The notes beneath the pieces were generated by a model, which searched no databases, was not told the DNA's origin, and saw only the letters and a list, made by a program, of their open reading frames with translations. Both the position numbers and the translations under genes were made by a program. This document shows, one piece after another, positions 41,342-49,804 of a stretch of DNA of 64,000 nucleotides. This DNA is from Acidobacteriota bacterium (lineage in GTDB: Bacteria > Acidobacteriota > Blastocatellia > Pyrinomonadales > Pyrinomonadaceae). Within the stretch, counting starts at the first letter, position 1. The number at the start of each line of letters is the position of its first letter. The DNA is taken from positions 123,767-187,766 of the forward strand of contig QHXN01000009.1 of assembly GCA_003222975.1 (NCBI GenBank), read 5' to 3'.

Positions 41342-43702
41342 ATGCCCAAACACACACGCTTCTTTAACCCCGCGCGCAAAGGCTCTGCGGCCCTGTGCGC
41401 CACCTGCCTCTCTGCGTTTCTCGTTTTCGGGAACGCGGTGTCCGCTTTTGGGAATGCGGCTGCCTCCGACAATTCCCGCGCGAAGGCGACGAACGTCTCC
41501 GCGTCAGACAAGGACGGCGCGAAGCCCTCGGCCTCGCCCGCCGACGTTTCGTCGGACGCGGCGAAGAGCAAGCCCGCGCCGCAGACGAACGCGAAGACGA
41601 GTGGACGAAGACGGGCAGTCTCAAAGAAGATCGGCGAGCCTTTCGTAGTGGCGACGGCGGACTTGCATCAGACTTCGACGCAGACGCCCGCGACTCAACC
41701 ACCCTCGTCGCAGACGCCCGCGCAGACGGACGCGACGCGCCCGCCCGGCACAGAGCAGCAGCAGACCGTCCCGCCGACGGCGCGGCCCAACCCGCCCGCG
41801 AACCCGCAGACGCCGCCGGGCACGCAGCAGCCCGCGCCGCAGACCCCGCCCGGCGTGCAGACGCCGCCAGCGAGCCAGCCGCCCGCGACGACCGCGCCGA
41901 GTCCCGCGCCGACGGCGACGACTCCAAGCACCACGCCGCCGTCCGAGACGACTACGCCGCCCACCGCCGGGGAGATTCAAGAACCGAACTTCCCCTCGGT
42001 GCAGCCGCGCCCTGTGCCGCCCATGCCCTCGCTCGAACGCGTCGGCGTCAACGGCGGCGACTCGCTCTCGCTCACACTGAACGAGGCAATCCGCCGCGCG
42101 CTCGAAAACAACAACGACATCGAGGTCGCGCGCAACGACGTGCGCCTCGCCGAGCAGCAGTTGTACGCGCTGCAAGGCGTCTTCGACCCCGTGTTCACCT
42201 ACACGCCGGAGGTCAACAACTCGGTGCGCCCCGTCGTCAACATCTTCGGCGGCGCGGGCACGGCTGGCACGGTCACGACGACCGACTACAACAACAACGC
42301 GACCGTCAACAAGCAATTCGGTCGCGGCGGCGGCAACTTCACATACTTCTTCAACAACACGCGCGAGGCGACCTCGGCGAGCAACACGAGCATCAACCCG
42401 TTCTACTCTTCGGCGCAGGGCTTGCAGTTCACGCAGCCGCTCTGGCGCAACCGCTCGATTGACCGCAATCGCCAGCAGATACGCATCCAGCGCAAGCGGC
42501 TCGAACAGTCCGACTCGGACTTCCGGCTGCGCACCATCGCCGTCATCTCGCAGGTGCAGCGCGCCTACTGGGACTTGGTCTTCGCGCTGCGCAACGAGCA
42601 GAACCAGATTGCCAACGTGAAGCTTGCGCAGGAGAACTTCCGCCGCACCGAGGCGAGCGTCGCCGCGGGCGCGTCCGCGCCGCTCGACCGCGCCGAGATC
42701 GAGACCGAGCTTGCCACGCGCGAAGACGCACTCCTAATCGCCAACCAGCAGGTGACGGTCGCCGAAAACACCCTCAAGACCCTGATGCTGAAAGACCCGC
42801 TCTCTTCCGACTGGTCGAAGGTTCTGGTCCCGACCGACGAGCCTTCGTTCGACGAGACGCCCTTCAACCTCGAAACGGCGCTCAAGGAGGCGAGCGAGAA
42901 TCGCCCGGAGGTGCGCCGCCTCAAGCTCGAACAGGAGGTCAACGACATCAATCTCCAGTTCTACAAGAACCAGACCAAGCCACGCGTTGACCTGACCGGC
43001 ACTTTCCAGACCAACGGGCTGGCGGGCACTCCGAACACGACCAGCGTCTCGACCACCCCGTCCCCTTTGATCCTCGGCGACACGTTCGCGTCAACGAGCG
43101 CGTCCGCCTTCCTGTTGCAGCAGCTCAACCAGACGCGGCAGGCGCTGGGACTGCTGCCCATCACCAACGTGCCCACCGTCACGCCTACTGCGACCGGCAT
43201 CCCCTCGCAGTTCGTCGGCGGCTACGGCCAGACGCTACAGAACCTCTTCAGCTTCAGTACGCGGCAGGTCGTCGTCGGCGTGACGATTCAAATACCTTTC
43301 AAGAACCGCGTCGCCCAGGCGAACCTCGCCACGGCGCGCATCCAGCGCGACCAACTCGCCGCGCAGACGCGCGGGCAGGAGCAGACCGTAGAGGTTGACG
43401 TGCGCAACGCCGTGCAGGCCGTCGAGACCGCGCGCCGCCGCGTGATCTTCGCGCGCGAGGCCAGCCAGAGCGCCGAGGAACAGCTCGCCGGTGAGCGCCG
43501 CCTCTTCCAGGTCGGGCGCTCCACACAGTTCCTCCTCTTCCAGCGCGAGAACGCGCTCGTCAACGCGCGCAACCAGCAGTTGCAAGCGGAGACCGACTAC
43601 AACAAGGCCCTCTCCGACTTGCAGCGCGCCACCTCGACGACCCTGCGCGCCAACAACATCATCATTGACTCGCCCGTGCCGCCCGAAAAGTTCAAGGACT
43701 AG
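41342..43702 (+). CDS. TolC-family outer-membrane efflux protein with Pro/Thr/Gln-rich N-terminus
   Basis: A 786-residue exported protein. Signal peptide 1-40. Residues 95-215 are a low-complexity Pro/Thr/Gln linker. The TolC fold begins at about 235 (LSLTLNEAIRRALENNNDIE) with paired long helices and beta strands: RLAEQQLYALQGVFDPVF, VARNDV, the central RTIAVISQVQRAYWDLVFA and a C-terminal repeat (VDVRNAVQAVETARRRVIFA; GRSTQFLLFQRENAL). It forms a trimeric outer-membrane channel for efflux or secretion. It is about 300 residues longer than E. coli TolC because of the N-terminal region. No inner-membrane pump gene is adjacent. A strong terminator follows. Confidence 0.9.
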   Translation: MPKHTRFFNPARKGSAALCATCLSAFLVFGNAVSAFGNAAASDNSRAKATNVSASDKDGAKPSASPADVSSDAAKSKPAPQTNAKTSGRRRAVSKKIGEPFVVATADLHQTSTQTPATQPPSSQTPAQTDATRPPGTEQQQTVPPTARPNPPANPQTPPGTQQPAPQTPPGVQTPPASQPPATTAPSPAPTATTPSTTPPSETTTPPTAGEIQEPNFPSVQPRPVPPMPSLERVGVNGGDSLSLTLNEAIRRALENNNDIEVARNDVRLAEQQLYALQGVFDPVFTYTPEVNNSVRPVVNIFGGAGTAGTVTTTDYNNNATVNKQFGRGGGNFTYFFNNTREATSASNTSINPFYSSAQGLQFTQPLWRNRSIDRNRQQIRIQRKRLEQSDSDFRLRTIAVISQVQRAYWDLVFALRNEQNQIANVKLAQENFRRTEASVAAGASAPLDRAEIETELATREDALLIANQQVTVAENTLKTLMLKDPLSSDWSKVLVPTDEPSFDETPFNLETALKEASENRPEVRRLKLEQEVNDINLQFYKNQTKPRVDLTGTFQTNGLAGTPNTTSVSTTPSPLILGDTFASTSASAFLLQQLNQTRQALGLLPITNVPTVTPTATGIPSQFVGGYGQTLQNLFSFSTRQVVVGVTIQIPFKNRVAQANLATARIQRDQLAAQTRGQEQTVEVDVRNAVQAVETARRRVIFAREASQSAEEQLAGERRLFQVGRSTQFLLFQRENALVNARNQQLQAETDYNKALSDLQRATSTTLRANNIIIDSPVPPEKFKD

Positions 43703-43725
43703 CGACGGCGCAAACCGAACGCAGA

Positions 43726-43766
43726 AGCGACCGAGAAGGGGCAAACCTCTCCCGGTCGCTTTTTTA
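43726..43766 (+). terminator. Rho-independent terminator after the TolC-like gene
   Basis: AGCGACCG-AGAAGGG at 43726 pairs with the complement ending CGGTCGCT at 43760 and is followed by TTTTTT. It lies 23 nt after the stop codon. Confidence 0.88.
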
Positions 43767-43834
43767 TTAGCCGTGAATATGGGCGTTCCGAGGTTGACGC
43801 TCCGGCGGCGACGTTCGTATCCTCGCTCGCGGGC

Positions 43835-44638
43835 TTGAGAGGCCGACGCCCAAACGTCTTGAAGATTTCCGCGACCATCATCACCTTCAACGAGGCGGAG
43901 AACATCCGCGAGGCGTGCGAAACAGTCGCGTGGGCGGACGAGACCGTCGTGGTGGATTCGCACTCGACGGACGCGACGCGCGAGATCGCGCGGGACGGCG
44001 GCGCACGCGTCTTCGAGCGCGACTGGCCCGGCTTCGCCGCGCAGAAACAGTTCGCCGCCGACTCCGCACGCCACGAATGGATTTTCAGCCTCGACGCCGA
44101 CGAGCGCGTCACGCCGGAGCTTCGCGCGAGCATCGAGGCACTGCGCGCAGGCGGCGAGGCGAGGCTGGCGGACGGCTACCGCGTCGCGCGCCGCTCCTTC
44201 TACATGGGCCGCTGGATTCGCGGCGGCGGCTGGTATCCCGATTATCAGTTGCGGCTCTACAATCGCGCTAAAGGCCATTGGGAGGGCGCGTACATCCACG
44301 AGTCCGTGAAGATGAGCGCGGGCGCGCGCGTCGAGACCTTGCGAGGCGACCTGCTGCACTTCAGCGTGCGCGACGCCGCGCACCACCACCGCATGATCGG
44401 CGAGCGCTACGCACCTCTGGCCGCGCGCCAGATGTTCGAGGCCGGGCGGCGCACCTCGCCGCTCCGCATCGCCGTGGCCGCGCCCTCTGCCTTCACGCGC
44501 AGTTTCTTCCTCAAGGGCGGTTTCCGCGACGGCCTCGCCGGACTCGCCATCGCGCGCTTCGCCGCGCACCACACCTTTTTAAAGCATCTGATGCTTTGGG
44601 AAATGCAAAAGAGCCGAACCGTAAACCGTAAACCGTGA
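43835..44638 (+). CDS. Family 2 glycosyltransferase (LPS core type)
   Basis: Up to 267 residues; the family match begins at KISATIITFNEAENIREACE, so the start may be TTG at 43859 rather than TTG at 43835. The nucleotide-sugar site is FSLDADERV (DxD), and the WaaE-like signature is YPDYQLRLYNRAKGHWEG followed by IHESVKM. The C-terminus has a hydrophobic or amphipathic segment and ends in repeat-derived residues (RTVNRKP), because the stop codon lies within the following inverted repeat. It probably adds a sugar to lipopolysaccharide core or a surface glycan. No other glycan genes are adjacent. Confidence 0.87.
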   Translation: MRGRRPNVLKISATIITFNEAENIREACETVAWADETVVVDSHSTDATREIARDGGARVFERDWPGFAAQKQFAADSARHEWIFSLDADERVTPELRASIEALRAGGEARLADGYRVARRSFYMGRWIRGGGWYPDYQLRLYNRAKGHWEGAYIHESVKMSAGARVETLRGDLLHFSVRDAAHHHRMIGERYAPLAARQMFEAGRRTSPLRIAVAAPSAFTRSFFLKGGFRDGLAGLAIARFAAHHTFLKHLMLWEMQKSRTVNRKP

Positions 44639-44693
44639 CAAGAGCAAAGCAGGTTTTCTCTCGTCACGGTTTACGGTTTACGGTTTACGGCTC
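44611..44693. repeat. Heptad inverted-repeat element, ACGGTTY family (copy 4), between convergent genes
   Basis: The left arm 44611-44639 and right arm 44663-44693 pair over about 29 nt with one 2-nt gap; the core is three to four CGTAAAC units flanked by GAGCC. The loop is 23 nt. It contains the stop codons of both convergent neighbours: TGA at 44636-44638 (plus) and TAA at 44685-44687 (minus). Confidence 0.95.
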
Positions 44694-45947
44694 TTGTACT
44701 TCCAGGTCGCTGCTCTCAAGCATGTGGCGCGGCTTGTCGGGCTTGGGGATGGGCGCGGGAGTGTCCTGGCTGAGGATGATTTCGGAGAGGAGTTGATCGG
44801 TCATCGCCCGACTCTCGGCGACGCTCGATCCCTGGTTGAGCATGACGAAGCAGACCTTGCCATACTTCTGCGTATAGACGATGCCGCCGAGGCTCGCCAT
44901 GCCGCCGTCGTCGTGCACAAGCGTGCCGGTCTTCGCGACGACCGCGCCTTCGAGCGGCGTGCCCACGAGCCTGCGCCGCAGCGTGCCGTAGTCGTCGCTC
45001 GCCACGGCCATGATGTCCGCGAGGTTCAAGCCTTGCCGCCGCGTCTCGTCGTCAAGAGCGCGAATGATAGCGAGGAGTCCGCGCGGGCTGAGCCGATTGA
45101 CTTCAAGCCCGGAGGTCGTCGAGAGCGTCACCTGTTCGGGCGGCAGCTTCAACTCGCCGACGAGAAATGAGCGCACGCCTTCAGGGCCGCCGACCAACGC
45201 GCCCAGGTGCTCGGCCACGAAGTTGCTCGAATGCGCGTTCATGTAGAGGAGGATGTCGCTCAGGGGGTAAGACCGGACGGAGAACGTCGGCTCGCCCGCG
45301 GGCGAGCCGCCGACGGTGGTCGTCTTCGGGTTGAATTTCAAGACCTTCGCCAGGCGCTGAGCGGCCTCGTCCGCCTTGTCGTCGAAGTTGAAGACGAAGT
45401 CGGGCGAGACTATTAGCTCGCCGTCGAACTTCTTGACGCCGCGCTCGCCGAGCTTCTTCGCGATGAGGGTCGCGTCGAAGTCGCCGAACGTCGGGTCGTT
45501 GCCCGCGACGAAGAGCTTGCCGTGCAGCGCGCCCGACTTGTCCGCCGTGCCTTCGGTGGAAACTTTAGTCTCGAACCTGTAATCCTTGCCCAACTTCGTG
45601 AGCGAGACGAGCGAGGTCGAGAGCTTGACGAGCGAGGCCGGGTTGAAGCCTGCGTCCGCGTTGTGCTCGGCGAGCGTTACACGTCCGTCGAACGACTGGA
45701 CGAGGACGCCGTGGCGCGCGGGGTCTTCGCCGCGCTCGTTGAGCCAGCGGACGACATCGAACGCGGGCGGCTGCGGCGTCGGCGTGGGCCGTGCCAGCTC
45801 ACGCAGGGCGGGGCTTTCGGGGACGCTGACGTAGGCGGCGACGGCTTTTCGCGCGCGCGAGATGAGCGCGTAAGGGGTGAAGGTCAGCGCGGCGACGATG
45901 GCGATGCCGACGAGCAGCATCGCGTAGATCGGCTTACGAGGATTCAA
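44685..45947 (-). CDS. dacB: D-alanyl-D-alanine carboxypeptidase/endopeptidase (PBP4, S13 family)
   Basis: A 420-residue penicillin-binding protein (TTG start, GGGAG upstream). One N-terminal TM or signal anchor (YAMLLVGIAIVAALTFTPYAL) is followed by a Pro/Thr linker. The three active-site motifs are present: S-x-x-K in PASLVKLSTS, S-x-N in AHSSNFVAEHL and KTG in VAKTGTLVHDDGG. It trims or cleaves cross-links in peptidoglycan in the periplasm. The last residues come from the repeat element that supplies the stop. The inserted domain II typical of long PBP4 is short here. Confidence 0.92.
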   Translation of the reverse strand: MNPRKPIYAMLLVGIAIVAALTFTPYALISRARKAVAAYVSVPESPALRELARPTPTPQPPAFDVVRWLNERGEDPARHGVLVQSFDGRVTLAEHNADAGFNPASLVKLSTSLVSLTKLGKDYRFETKVSTEGTADKSGALHGKLFVAGNDPTFGDFDATLIAKKLGERGVKKFDGELIVSPDFVFNFDDKADEAAQRLAKVLKFNPKTTTVGGSPAGEPTFSVRSYPLSDILLYMNAHSSNFVAEHLGALVGGPEGVRSFLVGELKLPPEQVTLSTTSGLEVNRLSPRGLLAIIRALDDETRRQGLNLADIMAVASDDYGTLRRRLVGTPLEGAVVAKTGTLVHDDGGMASLGGIVYTQKYGKVCFVMLNQGSSVAESRAMTDQLLSEIILSQDTPAPIPKPDKPRHMLESSDLEVQEP

Positions 45948-46086
45948 GTGCCCACTCCCTTCGGTTCGTACTTCCCGGCCCGCGCCTTCCGCAAAGCTGG
46001 ATAAAGCTTTAATATGCGAAAGGGTGCGGCCCGGTCAAGCCTTCGGGACTTGTCGGAACACACTCTCATCTCTTCATCCACATCGC

Positions 46087-46959
46087 ATGGACACTTTCCA
46101 GAGATTCGTGACAATCGAGCCGACGACGGGCCTGCCCTTCGCCTTCTTCGTCGCCGCGGTCGCAGTCGTCGGCGCGATCATCGGAAGCTTCTTAAACGTC
46201 GTCATCCACCGAGTCCCGCGCGAGGAGTCAATCGCCTTCCCCGCCTCGCGCTGCCCCTCGTGCGGGACGGCGATATGGCCCTACGACAACATCCCCGTCG
46301 TGAGCTGGGCGATCTTGCGCGGTCGCTGCCGCTCGTGCCGCGCGCCCATCTCGGCGCGCTACCCTGCGGTCGAGCTTCTAACCGCCGCCCTCTTCGCGCT
46401 GACCTTCTGGCTGCGCTCCGGGTTGACGCTCTCGCTCCCCTTCGACCTCGCGTTCGTCGCCGCCGTCATCGCGCTCGTCTTCATAGACGCCGAGCACATG
46501 ATCCTGCCGAACGTCATCAACTACCCCGGCGTCGCCGTCGCCCTCGTCGCCCGCGCCCTCGTCCCGAACCTCTACGGCGTCGCCTCGCTCGGCGCGCAGG
46601 CGCACATGCCGGCGTGGCTGCTCTCCGTCGTCGGCGCGCTCGTCGGCGCGCTCGTCGGCGGGGGCTTCCTGTGGCTGGTCGGCTGGCTCTGGGAGCGCCT
46701 GCGCGGGGTCGAGGCGATGGGCCTGGGCGACGTGAAGATGATGTTCATGGTCGGCGCTTACCTCGGCTGGCCGCTGACGCTGCTCGCAATCTTCGTCGGC
46801 GTGCTGTCCGGCTCACTCGCGGGCGTCGGGTTGATGTTGAAGCGCGGGCGTCGCGACATGCAGATGCTTCTGCCCTTCGGCATCTTCCTCGGCGTCGGCT
46901 CCCTCATCAGCCTCCTCTTCGGCACGGCGCTCATTGACTGGTACGTCGCAAAGTTCTGA
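46087..46959 (+). CDS. pilD: Prepilin peptidase (type IV leader peptidase/N-methyltransferase)
   Basis: A 290-residue polytopic membrane protease from the ATG at 46087 (MDTFQRF). An N-terminal helix with FLNVVIHRVPREESIAFP leads into the zinc-binding cytoplasmic domain (CPSCG and CRSC). The aspartyl sites are FIDAEHMILPN and GLGDVKMMFM, the G-x-G-D motif of the family. It removes leader peptides of type IV pilins or pseudopilins and methylates the new N-terminus. In the first Asp site the usual final Asp of LPD is Asn (ILPN). No pilin genes are next to it. The stop lies 3 nt before a repeat element. Confidence 0.94.
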   Translation: MDTFQRFVTIEPTTGLPFAFFVAAVAVVGAIIGSFLNVVIHRVPREESIAFPASRCPSCGTAIWPYDNIPVVSWAILRGRCRSCRAPISARYPAVELLTAALFALTFWLRSGLTLSLPFDLAFVAAVIALVFIDAEHMILPNVINYPGVAVALVARALVPNLYGVASLGAQAHMPAWLLSVVGALVGALVGGGFLWLVGWLWERLRGVEAMGLGDVKMMFMVGAYLGWPLTLLAIFVGVLSGSLAGVGLMLKRGRRDMQMLLPFGIFLGVGSLISLLFGTALIDWYVAKF

Positions 46960-46962
46960 AAG

Positions 46963-47080
46963 GCCGTAAACCGTGAACCGTAAACCGTGACGAGAGAAAA
47001 CCTCTTCTTCACTTGTCACGGTTTACGGTTCACGGTTTACGAATTTTTCTTGTCACGGTTTACGGTTCACGGTTTACGCC
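46963..47080. repeat. Heptad inverted-repeat element, ACGGTTY family (copy 5), three-armed
   Basis: The left arm 46963-46991 (CGTAAAC, CGTGAAC, CGTAAAC, CGTGAC) has two identical partner arms: 47015-47041 and 47052-47080 (both GTCACGGTTTACGGTTCACG and onward). The element starts 3 nt after the pilD stop and ends 4 nt before the histidine kinase start, so that gene has no ribosome-binding site outside the repeat. Confidence 0.94.
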
Positions 47081-47084
47081 TTTT

Positions 47085-48518
47085 ATGCCTCGTTACGAGA
47101 ACAGAATGCAGTTGGCGCTGGCTCTGGTAGTGGGCCTGCTGCTGCTGGCGAACCTGTTCACGCTGACGCTGGTGGCGCTCGCTCCCGCGACGCGGGCCGA
47201 GCGCGCGCCGCTGCTGCTGGCCGTCTTCATCATCACGCTCGTCGTGAGCGTGCCGAGCATACTGCTTCTGCCGCGCTGGCTGCTGCGGCCTTACAGGCGG
47301 CTCGTGGACGAGGCCGAGCGCGCGCCGCTCGCCTCCGTTCAGCGCGCGAAGCCGCGCGACGAGACGGAGTTCGTGCTCGAAACCTTCCAGGGCGTCGTGG
47401 CCGAGCTGCGCGACAAGCAGCGCGAGCTTGAGCGGCTGGGCGCGCAGGCCAGCGAGCGCGCCGCCACCGCCGAGCAGTTCAGCGAGCGCGTCGTCGCCAG
47501 CCTCCCCTCCGGCCTTCTGGCCTTCGCGGCCTCCGGCCTCTCGACCGTCGTCAACGCGCCCGCGCGCTCCATCCTCGGACTCGACGGCGCGTGCGAGGGC
47601 GAAGACTTTCGCGCTCTGCTCGAAGGCGCGCCGGAGCTGGCGGAACTCGTCGGGCGATGCCTGCGGACGGGCGAACTTTACAGGCGCGAGGAGGTGTCGG
47701 CGTGTGTCACGTCGGGGCGGGCGCGTCGCCTCGGCGTGACGGTCGCGCCGATTGAGCCGACGCCCGCGGGCGGAGCGCGCGGCGTGCTCTGCATGCTCAC
47801 GGACATCACGGAAGTCACGGAACTGCGCGAGGCGCTGGCGCGCAAGCGCAACCTCGAAAGTCTCGGCGAGATGTCCGCCGGCCTCGCCCACGAGTTCAAG
47901 AACGCGCTGGCGACGCTCCACGGCTACGCGCAGCTCTTGCAGAACACAAAGCTCGACGAGGGGGCGCGCTCATCCGCGACCGCGGCCCTTCTTCAAGAGG
48001 TGCGCGGCCTCTCCGAGATGGTCACGTCCTTCCTCAACTTCGCGCGCCCGAAGCCGCTCGACTTCGGCGACGTGTCGCTCAAATCGCTCCTCGAACAGTG
48101 CGCCGCAGACCTCCGCACGCTCTACGCCGAGCGGCGCGTCGCGCTCGCCATCGAAGGCGACTTCGCCGACGTGCGCGCCGACGAGCGCATGCTCCGACAG
48201 GCCCTGCTCAACCTCCTGCGCAACGCAGCCGAGGCCATCCACGACGACAAGGCCGAGCGGCACGTTACTGTTCGCGGCTCGCGCGAGCGCGACGCGACGG
48301 GCCACGCCTGGGCGCGCGTCGAGATCGAAGACACGGGCACGGGCATTCCCGCCGAAGACTTGCAGCGAATGTTCATCCCCTTCTTCACCACCAAATCGAA
48401 GGGCCACGGCATCGGCCTCGCCCTCGCGCACCGCGTCGCCACCGAGCACGGCGGCACGCTCTCGGCCTCCAATTCGGCGAGAGGCGGCGCAGTCTTCACG
48501 CTCCGCCTTCCTGCGTAG
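47085..48518 (+). CDS. Sensor histidine kinase (NtrB/ZraS-like)
   Basis: A 477-residue membrane kinase from the ATG at 47085 (or 47103). Two TM helices span residues 8-60 (QLALALVVGLLLLANLFTL; LLLAVFIITLVVSVPSIL) with a very short periplasmic loop, followed by a HAMP-like or coiled segment and a PAS-like domain (about 140-250). The dimerisation H-box is GLAHEFKNALATLHGYA. The ATPase core has an N-box (NLLRNAAEAI), a G1-box (IEDTGTGIP), FTTKSKGHGIGLA and GGTLSASN. No response regulator gene is adjacent, so the partner is elsewhere. The open frame upstream to 47013 is repeat DNA. Confidence 0.9.
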   Translation: MPRYENRMQLALALVVGLLLLANLFTLTLVALAPATRAERAPLLLAVFIITLVVSVPSILLLPRWLLRPYRRLVDEAERAPLASVQRAKPRDETEFVLETFQGVVAELRDKQRELERLGAQASERAATAEQFSERVVASLPSGLLAFAASGLSTVVNAPARSILGLDGACEGEDFRALLEGAPELAELVGRCLRTGELYRREEVSACVTSGRARRLGVTVAPIEPTPAGGARGVLCMLTDITEVTELREALARKRNLESLGEMSAGLAHEFKNALATLHGYAQLLQNTKLDEGARSSATAALLQEVRGLSEMVTSFLNFARPKPLDFGDVSLKSLLEQCAADLRTLYAERRVALAIEGDFADVRADERMLRQALLNLLRNAAEAIHDDKAERHVTVRGSRERDATGHAWARVEIEDTGTGIPAEDLQRMFIPFFTTKSKGHGIGLALAHRVATEHGGTLSASNSARGGAVFTLRLPA

Positions 48519-48556
48519 TCAGGCGTTGCCGACCTCCGTTACCAGTCGAAATGCGT

Positions 48557-49804
48557 CTATGGCTTCACATGAACACGTTTGAAGCCGAAGCCGACGATGC
48601 GCGCGGGCAGGTTTCGCAGGACGGGGACGCGCAGGAGAAGGCGTAAGGCGGGCGGGATTCGGAAGGGGCGCGAAGGGTCGAGTGCGGCGGCGATAAGGCG
48701 CTTCTGAATCTGCGTCTGTAAAGTTTGGATGAGACGCGTCGGCCACACGCGCTGTCGCTGGACTTCCTTCAAGTGCTCGACGTTCAGCGTGCCGCCTCGC
48801 AGCGGCCCGGCGAGGACGTTGGCGGCGACGACGGCGTCTTGAATCGCGTAGTTGATGCCGACGCCGCCGACGGGCGACATGACGTGCGCGGCGTCGCCGA
48901 TGAGCAGAAGCCCCGGCTTGTACCAACGCTTGACGCGGCTCGACTCGACCGAGAGCATCGAGATTTGTTTCCAGTCCCTCAGTTGCTCGAAGCGCCCGGC
49001 GAACTGTGGCACGGCGACGGCGAGCTTATCGCGCAGCGCAACGAGGCCGTCGGCGCGCACCTGCCGGTAGCTGCCTTTGAGTATGACGTAAGCCACCTGC
49101 CACTGCTCTCCGCGGTCGAGCATGACGAGGCCGCGCCCGCCGCCGAAGAAGGCGACGCCGCCCTCCGGGTCGGTCTCGGCCCGCGGTATGCGGAACCAGA
49201 GCACGTCCATCGGCGGAGAGGTCTTCAACTGCTCGAAGCCGCCGAGGTGTCGGACGCGCGAGCCGCGCCCGTCGGCTCCGACCGTGAGCGCCGCGCGCAG
49301 CTCGTGCTCGCCGTCGCGGCTCTCGTACCTGACGCCGCGCACGACGCCCCCCTCTTCGATCAAGCCCTCGACGCGCGCGCCCATCTTCAGCCCGAACGAC
49401 GGATAACGCTTCGCCTCCTCGACGACGAAGGCGAGGAAGTCTTTCTGCGGGAGCATCATGATATAGGGAAATCGCGTGCGCAGTCGCCGGAAGTCCGCGA
49501 TGGTCGCCTGGCCCTCTTCGGTGAAGATGGTTCCGGTGTGGATTTTCGAGTGGCGTAGCTCGTGCAGGCGCTCGGCGAGTCCGAGTTCATCCATCAGCTC
49601 AAGCACGGACGGGTGGAGCGTGTCGCCGCGGAAGTCTCGGTCGAAGTCTTCGTGAGCTTCGAGCAGACTGACGGGGACTCCTTTGCGCGCGAGCAGGAGC
49701 GACAGCACCACGCCCGCCGGCCCGCCGCCGACGACGCAGCAGTTCGTCTCGCTCGCCTGACGCGTATCTCGCACTTCGCGTGTTTCCGTTTGTGCCTGTG
49801 TCAT
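48557..49804 (-). CDS. FAD-dependent monooxygenase/hydroxylase (PHBH family)
   Basis: A 415-residue flavoprotein. The dinucleotide motif is CCVVGGGPAGVVLSLLLARK, the second signature VGADGRGSRVRHLGG (DG) and the third LLIGDAAHVMSPVGGVGIN (GD). These mark the p-hydroxybenzoate-hydroxylase class, which hydroxylates aromatic rings or quinone precursors using NAD(P)H and O2. Its start overlaps the UbiD-family gene's stop as ATGA (49801-49804), so the two enzymes are co-made. A ring decarboxylase plus a ring hydroxylase suggests quinone or aromatic metabolism; the substrate is unknown. Confidence 0.88.
   Translation of the reverse strand: MTQAQTETREVRDTRQASETNCCVVGGGPAGVVLSLLLARKGVPVSLLEAHEDFDRDFRGDTLHPSVLELMDELGLAERLHELRHSKIHTGTIFTEEGQATIADFRRLRTRFPYIMMLPQKDFLAFVVEEAKRYPSFGLKMGARVEGLIEEGGVVRGVRYESRDGEHELRAALTVGADGRGSRVRHLGGFEQLKTSPPMDVLWFRIPRAETDPEGGVAFFGGGRGLVMLDRGEQWQVAYVILKGSYRQVRADGLVALRDKLAVAVPQFAGRFEQLRDWKQISMLSVESSRVKRWYKPGLLLIGDAAHVMSPVGGVGINYAIQDAVVAANVLAGPLRGGTLNVEHLKEVQRQRVWPTRLIQTLQTQIQKRLIAAALDPSRPFRIPPALRLLLRVPVLRNLPARIVGFGFKRVHVKP

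Noticed and set aside
43235..44572. 445-codon minus-strand open frame across the TolC end and the glycosyltransferase
   Set aside because: It spans a clear terminator and two recognised plus-strand genes.
46963..47080. Telomere-like or replication-origin repeats (ACGGTTY tandem)
   Set aside because: Copies are short, inverted and scattered at gene ends; there are no DnaA boxes or AT-rich unwinding region beside them.
47013..47084. N-terminal extension of the histidine kinase
   Set aside because: Same repeat-derived peptide pattern; the TM-proximal ATG at 47085 fits the family.
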